A stretch of DNA of 45,288 bases from an uncultured Mycoplasmatota bacterium (GCA_900544605.1 UQVP01000007.1:1-45288), one strand, 5' to 3'. Shown: positions 14,421 to 22,910, counted from the stretch's first letter. The notes: a model not told the origin generated them from the sequence alone. Made by a program: numbers and translations.

Positions 14421-15734
14421 ATGGATTATGATTATATATGTGAACTTATTAAGGGAAAATTTATTTCTAGAATTGCTACCAAAAAATTTATGGGGAAGTT
14501 TAAAGTAAATAGTAAAGAAATAACAGATGGTGATTCTTTTATTGCCATAAATACAGGTTATAAGTATATTGAAGAGGCAATAAAAAAGGGCGCAGAACTT
14601 ATTATTACAGATAAAAATATTACAAGAGATGGTGTTAATATTATAAAGGTAGATAATATTATTAATTCTCTTGGTTTAATAGCTTCAGACTTAAGGGAGA
14701 AATACATAGATAAACATGTAGTAGCAGTTACGGGTAGTGTTGGTAAAACAACTACCAAAGAATTAATATCAATGGTATTAGAAAATAAATATAAAGTTTT
14801 AAAAACAGAAGGTAATATGAATAATGAAATAGGGGTTCCTACAACTTTATTTAAGTTAGATGATAGTTACAATTTATGTGTTTTAGAACTTGGTATGAAT
14901 CATTTAGGAGAAATTAGTTATTTATCAAAGATTATAAAACCTAATGATAGTATTATTACTAATATTGGTACTTCGCATATTGGTTATTTAAAAAGTAAAA
15001 AGAATATTTTTAAAGCTAAGAAGGAAATATTAGATGGTATGACAGATGGTACGCTATTTATTAATGGTGATGATAAGTATTTAAGAAAAATTAAGTATAA
15101 AAATAAGTATAAAGTTGGGCTTGGTAAAAATAACGATTTAGTAGCAACTAATATTGTTACTACTAAGAATAAGTTATATTTTAATATAAATTATAATAAT
15201 AGAATATATAATGTTATTTTTAATATTCCTAGTAGTTATTTAGTTAGTAATATTTTGATTAGCATTGCTATCGGTCTTAAATATGATATAGAAATAGATA
15301 AAATATTAGAAAGTATTGAGAATTACAAACCTCGTGAACATCGCAATAATGTTTTAAAATTAAAAAACAATATTATTTTAGTTGATGATTGTTATAATTG
15401 CTCTTATGAATCATTTAAAGCAGGAATTGAACAATTAAGACATTATGCATGTGATAAATTAATTATTTTTGGCGATATTTTAGAACTTGGAATATATAGT
15501 AAAAAAATTCATCACAAAATAGGTAAATTATTAGAAAAAAATAAGTATCATTCTCTTTTAGTAGGTGATGATACTAAATATAGTATGAATAGTTATTCTC
15601 TAAAGTTTAATAGTAATAAAGAAGTAATAAATTATTTAGATAAAAATAAACTTAGTGATATTGTAATATATATAAAGGGCTCTAGAGGAATGAATTTAGA
15701 AGAAATTAAAAATTATTTAACAAAAAAATATTAG
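14421..15734 (+). CDS. murF: MurF-like UDP-MurNAc-tripeptide:D-Ala-D-Ala ligase
   Basis: MurF adds D-Ala-D-Ala to the peptidoglycan precursor in the cytoplasm. The 437-residue protein has an N-terminal substrate domain (ITDGDSFIAI near 36-45) and a P-loop TGSVGKTTTKE (104-114, Lys109). The central ligase domain has EGNMNNEIGVPTTL and LELGMNHLGEI, and the C-terminal domain begins at KPREHRN. These are diagnostic for MurF. It lies 4 bases after the amidotransferase stop, with AGGAAGTGAT as ribosome site, and ends in a bidirectional terminator. Other Mur ligases are less likely because of the NMNNEIG motif. Confidence 0.9.
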   Translation: MDYDYICELIKGKFISRIATKKFMGKFKVNSKEITDGDSFIAINTGYKYIEEAIKKGAELIITDKNITRDGVNIIKVDNIINSLGLIASDLREKYIDKHVVAVTGSVGKTTTKELISMVLENKYKVLKTEGNMNNEIGVPTTLFKLDDSYNLCVLELGMNHLGEISYLSKIIKPNDSIITNIGTSHIGYLKSKKNIFKAKKEILDGMTDGTLFINGDDKYLRKIKYKNKYKVGLGKNNDLVATNIVTTKNKLYFNINYNNRIYNVIFNIPSSYLVSNILISIAIGLKYDIEIDKILESIENYKPREHRNNVLKLKNNIILVDDCYNCSYESFKAGIEQLRHYACDKLIIFGDILELGIYSKKIHHKIGKLLEKNKYHSLLVGDDTKYSMNSYSLKFNSNKEVINYLDKNKLSDIVIYIKGSRGMNLEEIKNYLTKKY

Positions 15735-15757
15735 ATGCGTGGCTCTAATATTTTTTT
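15722..15757. terminator. Bidirectional terminator between murF and the 15745 gene
   Basis: AAAAAAATATTAGA and TCTAATATTTTTTT are perfectly complementary around an 8-base loop. The stem ends both convergent genes. Confidence 0.9.
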
Positions 15758-16245
15758 ACTGATTCTTTTTCAAATAAATCTTTTCTTGTTACATAAACAT
15801 CATTTATACGATTGATAATAACACTTGGGCAAGCAAAACCAAATATACTTTTAGAAATATTATTTATTTCCTCTAATAAACTTAAGTCAAGATTTATGGC
15901 TTTTTTATTCTTTTTTAAAATTAACATCTTTTTGATTAAGTTATTAAGTTCGATGCATTTTTCATTATCAAATCCGTAACAATATAATATTTTAACAAAC
16001 TCGCTATCATTTGGTATTGAACAGTTAGAAATAACAATTAATTTTTCTAAGGTATTAAAATCTTTACAAATATTATTTTTAGCAATTTCATAACCTTTTT
16101 GGACTTTAAAATAACTTTCTGTATATAAGGAATTAAATTTATTACCATAAGTTCTTCCGGTCTTTTTAGCAATCTCAAGTCTTGTTTTATCATGTTTTTC
16201 TAACCATTCAATAAGAATAACACTATTAATAAAATCTAAATTCAT
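15745..16245 (-). CDS. Unrecognised protein, possible phage-like/DNA-interacting N-terminus
   Basis: I do not recognise this 166-residue protein. It begins MNLDFINSVILIEWLEKHD, then KTRLEIAKKTGRTYG, which could form a small helical DNA-contact region. The rest looks helical, without membrane segments or catalytic motifs. The start is the ATG at 16243-16245 with a strong AAAGGAGG site just upstream. A longer in-frame start at 16281 has none. It has an excellent promoter of its own and is transcribed divergently from tgt. Confidence 0.6.
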   Translation of the reverse strand: MNLDFINSVILIEWLEKHDKTRLEIAKKTGRTYGNKFNSLYTESYFKVQKGYEIAKNNICKDFNTLEKLIVISNCSIPNDSEFVKILYCYGFDNEKCIELNNLIKKMLILKKNKKAINLDLSLLEEINNISKSIFGFACPSVIINRINDVYVTRKDLFEKESVKKY

Positions 16246-16272
16246 ACAGAGCCTCCTTTTTATGCGAAATGT

Positions 16273-16301
16273 ATTATACATAAAAATAATTAATAAGTCA
16301 A
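16273..16301 (-). promoter_or_regulatory. Promoter of the 15745-16245 gene
   Basis: On the minus strand TTGACT (16296-16301) and TATAAT (16273-16278) are 17 bases apart, a near-consensus sigma-A promoter. Confidence 0.85.
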
Positions 16302-16306
16302 ATCTC

Positions 16307-16335
16307 TTGCGAAGTTTTTATAAATAATATATAAT
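16307..16335 (+). promoter_or_regulatory. Promoter of tgt
   Basis: TTGCGA (16307-16312) and TATAAT (16330-16335) have a 17-base spacer. It is back-to-back with the minus-strand promoter. Confidence 0.75.
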
Positions 16336-16356
16336 TACTTAGGAACGGGTGATTAG

Positions 16357-17484
16357 ATGAAAATTAAATACGAATTATTAAAACAGGAAAAAAATACTAA
16401 AGCAAGATTAGGGAAACTCCATACTAACTATGGAGTTTATGATACCCCTATGTTTATGCCAGTTGGAACACAAGCAACTGTTAAAACTTTATCTCCTGAA
16501 GAATTAAAAGCAATGAATAGTGCGATTATTTTATCTAATACATATCATTTGTGGTTAAGACCTGGGGCAGATATTGTAGAAAAAGCAGGTGGGTTACACA
16601 AATTTATGAATTATGATGGTCCAATACTAACTGATAGTGGTGGTTTTCAAGTGTTCTCTCTAGCAAAACCTAAAGATATTAGTGAAGAAGGGGTTAAGTT
16701 TAAAAGTCATTTGGATGGTTCTAATTTATTTTTGACACCAGAAATTTCAATAGAGGTACAAAATAAATTAGATAGTGATATTGCAATGAGTTTTGATGAA
16801 TGTATTCCATACCCTGCTAGTTACGAATATGCGAAAAGAAGTACAGAAAGAACTCTTAGATGGGCACGTCGTGGTAAAGAAGTGTTTAATAATGAACGTC
16901 AATCTTTATTTGGAATAGTTCAAGGTGGAGAATATACTGATCTACGTGAGTATAGTGCGAAAGAAACTGTTAAAATAGGTTTTGATGGATATAGTATTGG
17001 TGGAACTAGTGTTGGTGAAGGTAAAGATGTAATGTATAAAATGATAGAGGATGGTATTCGTTATCTTCCAGAGGACAAACCAAGATATTTAATGGGAGTA
17101 GGAGAACCTTTTGATATTTTAGAAGGTGTAGAACGTGGTATCGATATGTTTGATTGTGTTTTACCAACCCGTATTGCTCGTCATGGTAATGCTTTTACTC
17201 GTGATGGTAAAATGAATATTAAAAATGCTAAATATAAAGATGATTTTGCACCAATCGAAAGTGATTGCGATTGTTATGCTTGCAAAAATTATACTAGAGC
17301 GTACATCCGTCATCTAATTACTAGTAATGAAACATTTGGTGCTAGATTACTTTCAATACATAATATCAGATTTTTAATTAAACTTACTGAAGAAATAAGA
17401 GAAGCTATAAAAAATGATAATTTCTTAGAATATAAAGAAAACTTTAAGAGGAGATACGAAAGTGGCAAACATAAAAATAACTAA
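16357..17484 (+). CDS. tgt: tRNA-guanine transglycosylase (Tgt)
   Basis: Tgt exchanges G34 for preQ1 in GUN-anticodon tRNAs during queuosine synthesis. The 375-residue TIM-barrel protein shows LSNTYHLWLRPG, the general-base region ILTDSGGFQVFSL, GIVQGG, GGTSVGEG and MFDCVLPTRIARHG with the nucleophilic Asp. The zinc site is CDCYAC and a downstream His (about residues 307-340). Length is normal for a bacterial Tgt. Its 3' end overlaps the phosphoesterase gene. In Bacillus, tgt precedes the yajC-yrzE-yrbG-spoVB block; here that block lies 16 kb away. Confidence 0.96.
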   Translation: MKIKYELLKQEKNTKARLGKLHTNYGVYDTPMFMPVGTQATVKTLSPEELKAMNSAIILSNTYHLWLRPGADIVEKAGGLHKFMNYDGPILTDSGGFQVFSLAKPKDISEEGVKFKSHLDGSNLFLTPEISIEVQNKLDSDIAMSFDECIPYPASYEYAKRSTERTLRWARRGKEVFNNERQSLFGIVQGGEYTDLREYSAKETVKIGFDGYSIGGTSVGEGKDVMYKMIEDGIRYLPEDKPRYLMGVGEPFDILEGVERGIDMFDCVLPTRIARHGNAFTRDGKMNIKNAKYKDDFAPIESDCDCYACKNYTRAYIRHLITSNETFGARLLSIHNIRFLIKLTEEIREAIKNDNFLEYKENFKRRYESGKHKNN

Positions 17485-18289
17485 CTATAAAATTAAAAGT
17501 AAAGTTAATAAAACGATAGTTTTAATTTCTGATATACACTATTATAGTCGAAAAGATTTAAATAAATTAGAAAATATTTATAATAAAATAAATGAGTTAA
17601 AGCCTAACTATATTTGTATAGCAGGTGATTTTATAGATGAAGCTAATATCTTAGATGAAGATTTGTTTGTTTTCTTTTTAAAGAAACTTGCTAAAATATG
17701 TAAGGTCGTAATAACTTTAGGTAATCATGATATTACTGTTAAAGATAAAGATAGGGGTTATGTTTATAACGATAAATTATTTACTAAAATTAGAAGTATT
17801 AGAAATCTTTATTTACTTGATAGCGAAACAAAAGTAATAGATGATATTTGTTTTATAGGACTTAATTTAGGATTTAAATATTATTATGATAATGATAATG
17901 GTGAAAATAGTAAAGATTTCTTAGAAGCTTACCAGCTACTAAAAAAAATAAATAATAAAAAATATAATGTTTTATTATGTCATAGTCCTTTAGTAATTAC
18001 AGAAGATAATGTAATAAAAGCCCTTAAAGATATTAATTTAGTATTATGTGGTCATACTCATGGTGGGTTAACACCTAATTTTTTACAAAGATATTTAAAA
18101 AATAGAATCTTTATAAGTCCTGATAAAAAGAAATTTTTTGTTAATAATGGATACGGGTATCTACCACTTAATAATTTAGATATTATTATTTCTTCTGGAA
18201 TAACAAAGTTATCACATGCTAGCAAAATAAGTAACTTAGATTTTTTATTTAAACCAGAAATAGTTGTAATAGATTTGATAAATAAGTAA
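17462..18289 (+). CDS. Calcineurin-type metallophosphoesterase (YkuE/YaeI-like)
   Basis: The 275-residue protein carries the full metallophosphoesterase set: LISDIHYYS near residue 21, CIAGDFIDE near 52, TLGNHDI near 87, LLCHSPLV and CGHTHGG near 199. This matches the membrane-associated YkuE-like group, which includes UDP-2,3-diacylglucosamine hydrolase relatives, but no membrane helix is present here. The substrate is unknown. The start is a GTG at 17462, supported by AGGAGATAC upstream. It overlaps the end of tgt by 23 bases, so the two are co-transcribed. Confidence 0.85.
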   Translation: MANIKITNYKIKSKVNKTIVLISDIHYYSRKDLNKLENIYNKINELKPNYICIAGDFIDEANILDEDLFVFFLKKLAKICKVVITLGNHDITVKDKDRGYVYNDKLFTKIRSIRNLYLLDSETKVIDDICFIGLNLGFKYYYDNDNGENSKDFLEAYQLLKKINNKKYNVLLCHSPLVITEDNVIKALKDINLVLCGHTHGGLTPNFLQRYLKNRIFISPDKKKFFVNNGYGYLPLNNLDIIISSGITKLSHASKISNLDFLFKPEIVVIDLINK

Positions 18290-18317
18290 GTAATAAGTGC
18301 TTATTTATTTTTTTGTA
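18281..18317 (+). terminator. Probable terminator after the phosphoesterase gene
   Basis: AAATAAG and CTTATTT flank a 13-base region and are followed by a run of T. The stem is AT-only. Confidence 0.5.
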
Positions 18318-18389
18318 TGAAATATAATTGCAATATTGAACCTTATTGTGTTATTATATAAACATTATTTGTTGGTAAGTGGTGATATA

Positions 18390-20258
18390 ATGGATGAAAA
18401 AAATGAAAAATTATTAATGGTTTTAGATTATATGCAGAATAATTTAAAGGATAATAGTAACTATAATGATGCTTTAAAACAATTAAATAGATTAGCTGTC
18501 TTTTTTGAAAAGATAAAATTAGATCTTACTACAGATATTATTATAGATTTATTAAATAGTAATCGTTTATTTTATGATATCTTAAAGAAAATTGTAGATG
18601 CTAATCTTAACGTTATTAAAAACAATCAAATCGATACTATTAGTGAAAATAGTACAATTATTTTATTTATTGAGTCTTACTGTCTTATTAATGGTATAGA
18701 AACAGTTAATTTAAGTAATAATGAGATTGATTTTAGTGGTATAGAGGATTCTACAAAACAATATTTGTTGGAAATTTCTTCTAAATCATTATTAAGCAGA
18801 GAAGAAGAAAGAAATCTTGCTCTTAGAATAAATGATGGTGATACTGCAGCTAAAGAATTACTTATTGAATGTAATTTAAAATTAGTTGTAAGTGTTGCTA
18901 AAAGATATACAGGTAGAGGCTTGAGTCTTCTTGATCTAATACAAGAAGGAAACATAGGCCTTATAAAAGCAATTGATCATTATGATGTAACAAAAGGGTA
19001 TAAATTTTCAACTTATGCGACTTGGTGGATTAGGCAAGGTATAACTCGTGCTCTTGCTGATAAATCAAGAAATATAAGAATACCGGTTCATACATATAAC
19101 TTACTTAATAAATTTAAAAAGATTAAAGCAGATTTAGAAGCTAGTTTAACACATAAACCAACATATGAAGAAATTGCTAAAAAAATGAATATTTCTGTTG
19201 ATAGAGTTATAGAACTTGCCAAACTAGAATTAGAGACTGTCAGTATCAATAATAAAATAAATAATGATGAAGATAGTGATGAGTTTGGAGATTTTATTTC
19301 TACAGATTTTAATATACCAGAAAAAGAAATAGAACTATCCAATTTAAAAGAAAAAATAAGCGAAATATTTAAGAAAAGTAGTTTAACAGAACGTGAAAAA
19401 GAAACTTTAATCTTACGTTATGGTTTAAATAATAATAATTGTGAAACTTTAACTGAAATAGGAACTAAATTTGGTGTTACAAGAGAAAGAGCTCGTCAGT
19501 ATGAAGCTAATGCTTTAGGAAAATTACGTAAATTTTCATTAACAAAAGATTTAATTATATATTCAGATAATCAAGATGAAGTTTTAAATAAAATGAAGGA
19601 ATTTACTAAAAGAAATAATCAAAGTCTTCGTTATTCTAAAAATTTTAATAAAAATAATAATATGAAACGTAATCCAAGAAAAATTCAAACGATATTTGAA
19701 CTTTTTGGATATTGTTCTAAGGATGAAGTTTTACGTGCTATTGCTAATCTTTCTGAAGAAGATAAAAAATTAATTAAGTTAAGATATGGTGATGATTTAG
19801 AAAATCCTATAACTAGTCCTGAATGGAATGAAAGTTGCAGAATTGCTTTTTATAATAGAACTGCTTTACATATAAAAAAATTATTAAGTGATATGAATCA
19901 ATTAAATTCTATAAAAATTGATAATAAATTTAGAGATAATAGTTCTTTAGAAGATGTAATTGAAACTATTAAAGAAAACATTGTTAATAGAGATGAATAT
20001 TTAGAAATATTAGAAATGATATCTAAACCGGTTTTTGAAGAAATGCTAAAAGTACTTAGTCCTAAAGAAGCAACTATAATAGGACTTAAGTATGGATGTA
20101 TGGATAGATATTATACTTCTGATGAAATAGCTATCCTTTTTAATGACGAGGTGGAAACAGTAAGAGAAACTGTTAGAAGAGTTTTAATGGAATATAAATA
20201 CAACTTAGATATAATTAGAAATGGAAATAATATAAAAACAAAAGAAAAGTTAAAATAA
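18390..20258 (+). CDS. Sigma-70 family factor with long extra C-terminal region
   Basis: Residues about 140-215 hold region 2 (NLKLVVSVAKRYTGRG, LLDLIQEGNIGLIKAI, FSTYATWWIRQGITRAL). Region 3 follows with NIRIPVHTYN, and region 4 at about 328-385 has LTEIGTKFGVTRERARQYE. These match the RpoD/group 2 class. The 622-residue length is unusual. After region 4 there are some 230 more residues with two further segments that look like degenerate region 4 units: LSEEDKKLIKLRYG near 455, and LSPKEATIIGLKYG near 558 followed by SDEIAILFNDEVETVRETVR. The N-terminal 115 residues are also atypical. It could be the primary sigma factor or an accessory group 2 factor. The start is the ATG at 18390 behind GTGGTGAT. 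Confidence 0.85.
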   Translation: MDEKNEKLLMVLDYMQNNLKDNSNYNDALKQLNRLAVFFEKIKLDLTTDIIIDLLNSNRLFYDILKKIVDANLNVIKNNQIDTISENSTIILFIESYCLINGIETVNLSNNEIDFSGIEDSTKQYLLEISSKSLLSREEERNLALRINDGDTAAKELLIECNLKLVVSVAKRYTGRGLSLLDLIQEGNIGLIKAIDHYDVTKGYKFSTYATWWIRQGITRALADKSRNIRIPVHTYNLLNKFKKIKADLEASLTHKPTYEEIAKKMNISVDRVIELAKLELETVSINNKINNDEDSDEFGDFISTDFNIPEKEIELSNLKEKISEIFKKSSLTEREKETLILRYGLNNNNCETLTEIGTKFGVTRERARQYEANALGKLRKFSLTKDLIIYSDNQDEVLNKMKEFTKRNNQSLRYSKNFNKNNNMKRNPRKIQTIFELFGYCSKDEVLRAIANLSEEDKKLIKLRYGDDLENPITSPEWNESCRIAFYNRTALHIKKLLSDMNQLNSIKIDNKFRDNSSLEDVIETIKENIVNRDEYLEILEMISKPVFEEMLKVLSPKEATIIGLKYGCMDRYYTSDEIAILFNDEVETVRETVRRVLMEYKYNLDIIRNGNNIKTKEKLK

Positions 20259-20261
20259 AAT

Positions 20262-20297
20262 AAAAAAATGACAAAACAAATTTTTGTCATTTTTTTA
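20262..20297. terminator. Bidirectional terminator, sigma factor / methyltransferase
   Basis: AAAAAATGACAAAA pairs with TTTTTGTCATTTTTT around a short loop. The genes on either side converge on it. Confidence 0.9.
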
Positions 20298-21063
20298 ATA
20301 TGTCTAAAATGTGAGATGAAGCACCTAAAAGCTCTTTTCTTTCACAAATAGATAAATGATATTTTAAATACAAATTAAATTCTTCTTCATCGAGTTCATT
20401 TATACTTCTTCTTATATAGTCAGTAGGACCATCTTGTGCTAATATTTTAACTCTTTTTAGATTAGTAACTTTCTTATATTTATTGATATCTTCTAATCTA
20501 ACCATACTATAAAGATCATCGTCTTTAGGTGTAATATGAAAATTTTTATCTATTAAATTATCTTTTAAAGAATCTTTTATATTTCTATCAATAAAACCAT
20601 GCTTAATAAGCGCATACTCATTCATATAGTAACTTATTAATATATATCCATTTTCTTTAGTAATTCTTCTTGCTTCATTTAAAGCTTTAATTTTTTCACC
20701 ATCAGATATTAAATGATACATAGGTCCAAATAATAATACCATATCAAAGGTATTATCTTTTAACATCTTTAAATTAGTAGAATTCCCTAGAATAGCAGTA
20801 ACTTTATTACTATTATTTTTTAAAGTCATTAAATTGTGTTTAACTAGTTCAACAGCGGTAACATCATACCCTTCATTTGCAAGCGCAATAGAATACTTTC
20901 CAGTACCAGCACCAATATCACAAATTTTTGGACTATTTATCTTTTTTAAATATTTACGGATATATTTCATAGCTGTTTCATATTCAACAATACCATGTCT
21001 TCTTGTTAATCTTTTATCTTCATTAAATTTATTATAATATTCTATTAAATTTTTTTCATTCAT
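20287..21063 (-). CDS. Class I SAM-dependent methyltransferase
   Basis: The 258-residue protein has the Rossmann-fold methyltransferase motifs: motif I CDIGAGTGKYSIALA (about 45-59), an acidic residue ending strand 2 in VTAVEL, then NTFDMVLLFGPMYHL and ARRITKENGYILISYY. The GPMYHL stretch is typical of small-molecule or ubiquinone-type methyltransferases common in Firmicutes. The substrate cannot be deduced. An AGGTGG ribosome site precedes the ATG. The gene shares the bidirectional terminator with the sigma factor gene and is divergent from the rel leader. Confidence 0.85.
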   Translation of the reverse strand: MNEKNLIEYYNKFNEDKRLTRRHGIVEYETAMKYIRKYLKKINSPKICDIGAGTGKYSIALANEGYDVTAVELVKHNLMTLKNNSNKVTAILGNSTNLKMLKDNTFDMVLLFGPMYHLISDGEKIKALNEARRITKENGYILISYYMNEYALIKHGFIDRNIKDSLKDNLIDKNFHITPKDDDLYSMVRLEDINKYKKVTNLKRVKILAQDGPTDYIRRSINELDEEEFNLYLKYHLSICERKELLGASSHILDILKK

Positions 21064-21156
21064 AAAACCACCTATAAATATAATAGACTATTATCTTTTA
21101 GTTTGCAAATAAAAAAACTATATAAACTACAAGTTTATTTCAAAAAAATGGCAAAA

Positions 21157-21198
21157 TTTGTCAAAAATAGTTGACAAAAATTTTCAAAGTGGTAGAAT
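21157..21198 (+). promoter_or_regulatory. rel promoter with overlapping inverted repeat
   Basis: TTGACA (21171-21176) and TAGAAT (21193-21198) are 16 bases apart. The -35 box is inside a perfect inverted repeat, TTTGTCAA-6-TTGACAAA (21157-21178), a possible operator. Confidence 0.7.
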
Positions 21199-21231
21199 TA
21201 ACTTAAATTTAATTGAGGGGGGAGTGGTTTT

Positions 21232-21309
21232 ATGAACTACATAAATACTATTTTTAAAAACAAACACTTCTTCTTTTCTTGCGGAAAAATTGCGGTAGTA
21301 AAACATTAA
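21232..21309 (+). CDS. Leader peptide of rel (25 codons)
   Basis: A strong GAGGGGGGAG ribosome site precedes an ATG that reads 25 codons: MNYINTIFKNKHFFFSCGKI and five more ending in His. Its last codons lie inside the 5' arm of the following terminator hairpin, so ribosome position could affect hairpin formation. A run of three Phe codons after His, followed by Ser-Cys, lies just before the hairpin. This is the layout of a ribosome-mediated attenuator. It is a proposal from position; no homologue was checked. Confidence 0.6.
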   Translation: MNYINTIFKNKHFFFSCGKIAVVKH

Positions 21310-21329
21310 TTGTTTTATGCCGCTTTTTT
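21291..21329 (+). terminator. Attenuator-type terminator before rel
   Basis: GCGG and TAAAACA pair with TGTTTTA and CCGC (with a small internal bulge), followed by TTTTTT. It ends 20 bases before the rel ATG and overlaps the leader peptide, so full-length rel mRNA requires read-through. Confidence 0.8.
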
Positions 21330-21348
21330 GTTAGTTGGAGGTGTTTAG

Positions 21349-22788
21349 ATGGAGAGTATTACGTTAGAAAAATTACTAGATGAAGTAAGGAAATATAATC
21401 CTACTGAAGTAGAAATTATCAAAAAAGCATATGAGTATGCGAAAACACTACATGAAGGTCAGTATAGACAAAGTGGAGAACCATATATAATTCATCCTTT
21501 AAATGTAGCTTATATTTTAGCAGAAATGCATGCGGATAAAGATACAGTTTGTGCAGGACTTTTACACGATACTATTGAAGATACTAAAACTACAAAAGAA
21601 GATATAGCACATGATTTTAATCAGGAGATAGCTAATTTAGTAGATGGTGTAACAAAGCTGGCTAAAATGAATTTTTCAACTAAAGAAGAACAAAATTCAG
21701 CTAATACTAGAAAGATAATTACAGGAATAACTAATGATGTTAGAATAATTATTATTAAGCTTGCAGATAGACTTCATAATATGCGTACAATTGAATATAA
21801 GAGTGAATTCAAAAGAAAAGAAAATTCTATTGAAACGATGGAAATATTTGTACCACTTGCTTATAGTATAGGGGCTTACCGTATAAAGTCAGAATTGGAA
21901 GACTTATCATTTAAACAATTAAGAACTGATAAATATAAAGAAATAGAAGAGATAAAAGAAAAACTAGAAGAAAAAGATAATAACATATTAGAAGAGATGT
22001 TATATAAAATAAAGTGTTTATTAAACGATAAAAGTATTCCTAATGAAATTAAAGTTAGAACTAAGAATATATATGGTATATATAAACGCTTGAGTGAAGG
22101 AAATAAGCTTTCAGATATTCATGATTTATTAGCACTTAAAGTAATGGTTGATGACATAGCTAATTGTTATTTAACTTTAGGACTAGTCCATTCTTTATAT
22201 CATCCTATTAACAGTAAATTTAAAGATTATATATGTAACCCTAAGACAAACATGTATAGTAGTTTACACACAACAGTATTTGGACCTGAAGAAAGATTAG
22301 TCCAAACCCAAATTAGAACCTTTGACATGGATAAGATTGCATCTTTTGGACTTACTGCTTATTGGGATATTGAAAAAGGTAATGCTAGAAATGTGATGCA
22401 GGAAGATTTAAAAGAAAAGTTTCAATTCTTTACAGCACTTACTGAAATAAATTCAATGTATAGAGATAACGAAACTTTTGTTTCACAAGTTAAAAATGAA
22501 TTATTTTCAGATAAGGTATATGTTTATACAACAAAAGGCGATGTTATAGAGCTTCCTAAAGGCTCAACTCCAATTGATTTTGCTTATAGAATTCATACAG
22601 ATATAGGTAATACTATGGTTGGAGCTTTAGTTAATGATAAATCAGTTAGTAATGATTATGTTTTAAAAAGCAATGATAGAGTAAAAATCATCACTGATCC
22701 ATTATCATTTGGATCAAGGGATGGATGGGAAGATTTAGCATACACTGCTCACGCTAAAAAGAAGATAAGAGAATTCAGAAAGAAGTGA
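21349..22788 (+). CDS. rel: RelA/SpoT-type (p)ppGpp synthetase/hydrolase, short form
   Basis: Rel makes and degrades the alarmone (p)ppGpp. The 479-residue protein has the HD hydrolase domain (His49; HDTIED at 73-78; RLHNMRT), then the synthetase domain with VRTKNIYGIYKR, HDLLALKVMV and NMYSSLHTTV. A TGS domain follows (DVIELPKGSTPIDFAYRIH, about 395-455). It stops just after KKKIREFRKK, where full-length Rel (about 730 residues) continues into helical, zinc-finger and ACT domains. That regulatory region, which senses the ribosome, is absent, with no remnant seen downstream. The hydrolase residues are intact, so the protein is probably bifunctional. AGTTGGAGGTG precedes the ATG. Confidence 0.92.
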   Translation: MESITLEKLLDEVRKYNPTEVEIIKKAYEYAKTLHEGQYRQSGEPYIIHPLNVAYILAEMHADKDTVCAGLLHDTIEDTKTTKEDIAHDFNQEIANLVDGVTKLAKMNFSTKEEQNSANTRKIITGITNDVRIIIIKLADRLHNMRTIEYKSEFKRKENSIETMEIFVPLAYSIGAYRIKSELEDLSFKQLRTDKYKEIEEIKEKLEEKDNNILEEMLYKIKCLLNDKSIPNEIKVRTKNIYGIYKRLSEGNKLSDIHDLLALKVMVDDIANCYLTLGLVHSLYHPINSKFKDYICNPKTNMYSSLHTTVFGPEERLVQTQIRTFDMDKIASFGLTAYWDIEKGNARNVMQEDLKEKFQFFTALTEINSMYRDNETFVSQVKNELFSDKVYVYTTKGDVIELPKGSTPIDFAYRIHTDIGNTMVGALVNDKSVSNDYVLKSNDRVKIITDPLSFGSRDGWEDLAYTAHAKKKIREFRKK

Positions 22789-22839
22789 TATTATTGAGTT
22801 TATAGTGATCTCATCAAAAAACTAAAAGGAGGTGATATT

Positions 22840-22896
22840 ATGAGAAAATTAATGAAAAAATTTAATAGAAAATACGATATGCTTTGCACAGCATAA
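22840..22896 (+). CDS. Candidate RiPP precursor peptide (18 residues)
   Basis: An excellent AAAAGGAGGTGATATT site precedes an 18-codon frame encoding MRKLMKKFNRKYDMLCTA. The basic MRKLMKKFN start resembles the leader start of Clostridium-type YcaO-modified peptides, as recalled from families with MKKLMKKM- or MKKLGKKL-type leaders. The only Cys is third from the end, followed by Thr-Ala. It sits directly upstream of a peptidase, YcaO and radical SAM operon. The expected modification would be an azoline or thioamide at the Cys/Thr end. The small size makes coding status uncertain, but ribosome site and context are strong. Confidence 0.65.
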   Translation: MRKLMKKFNRKYDMLCTA

Positions 22897-22910
22897 TTTG
22901 TCATTAATAT

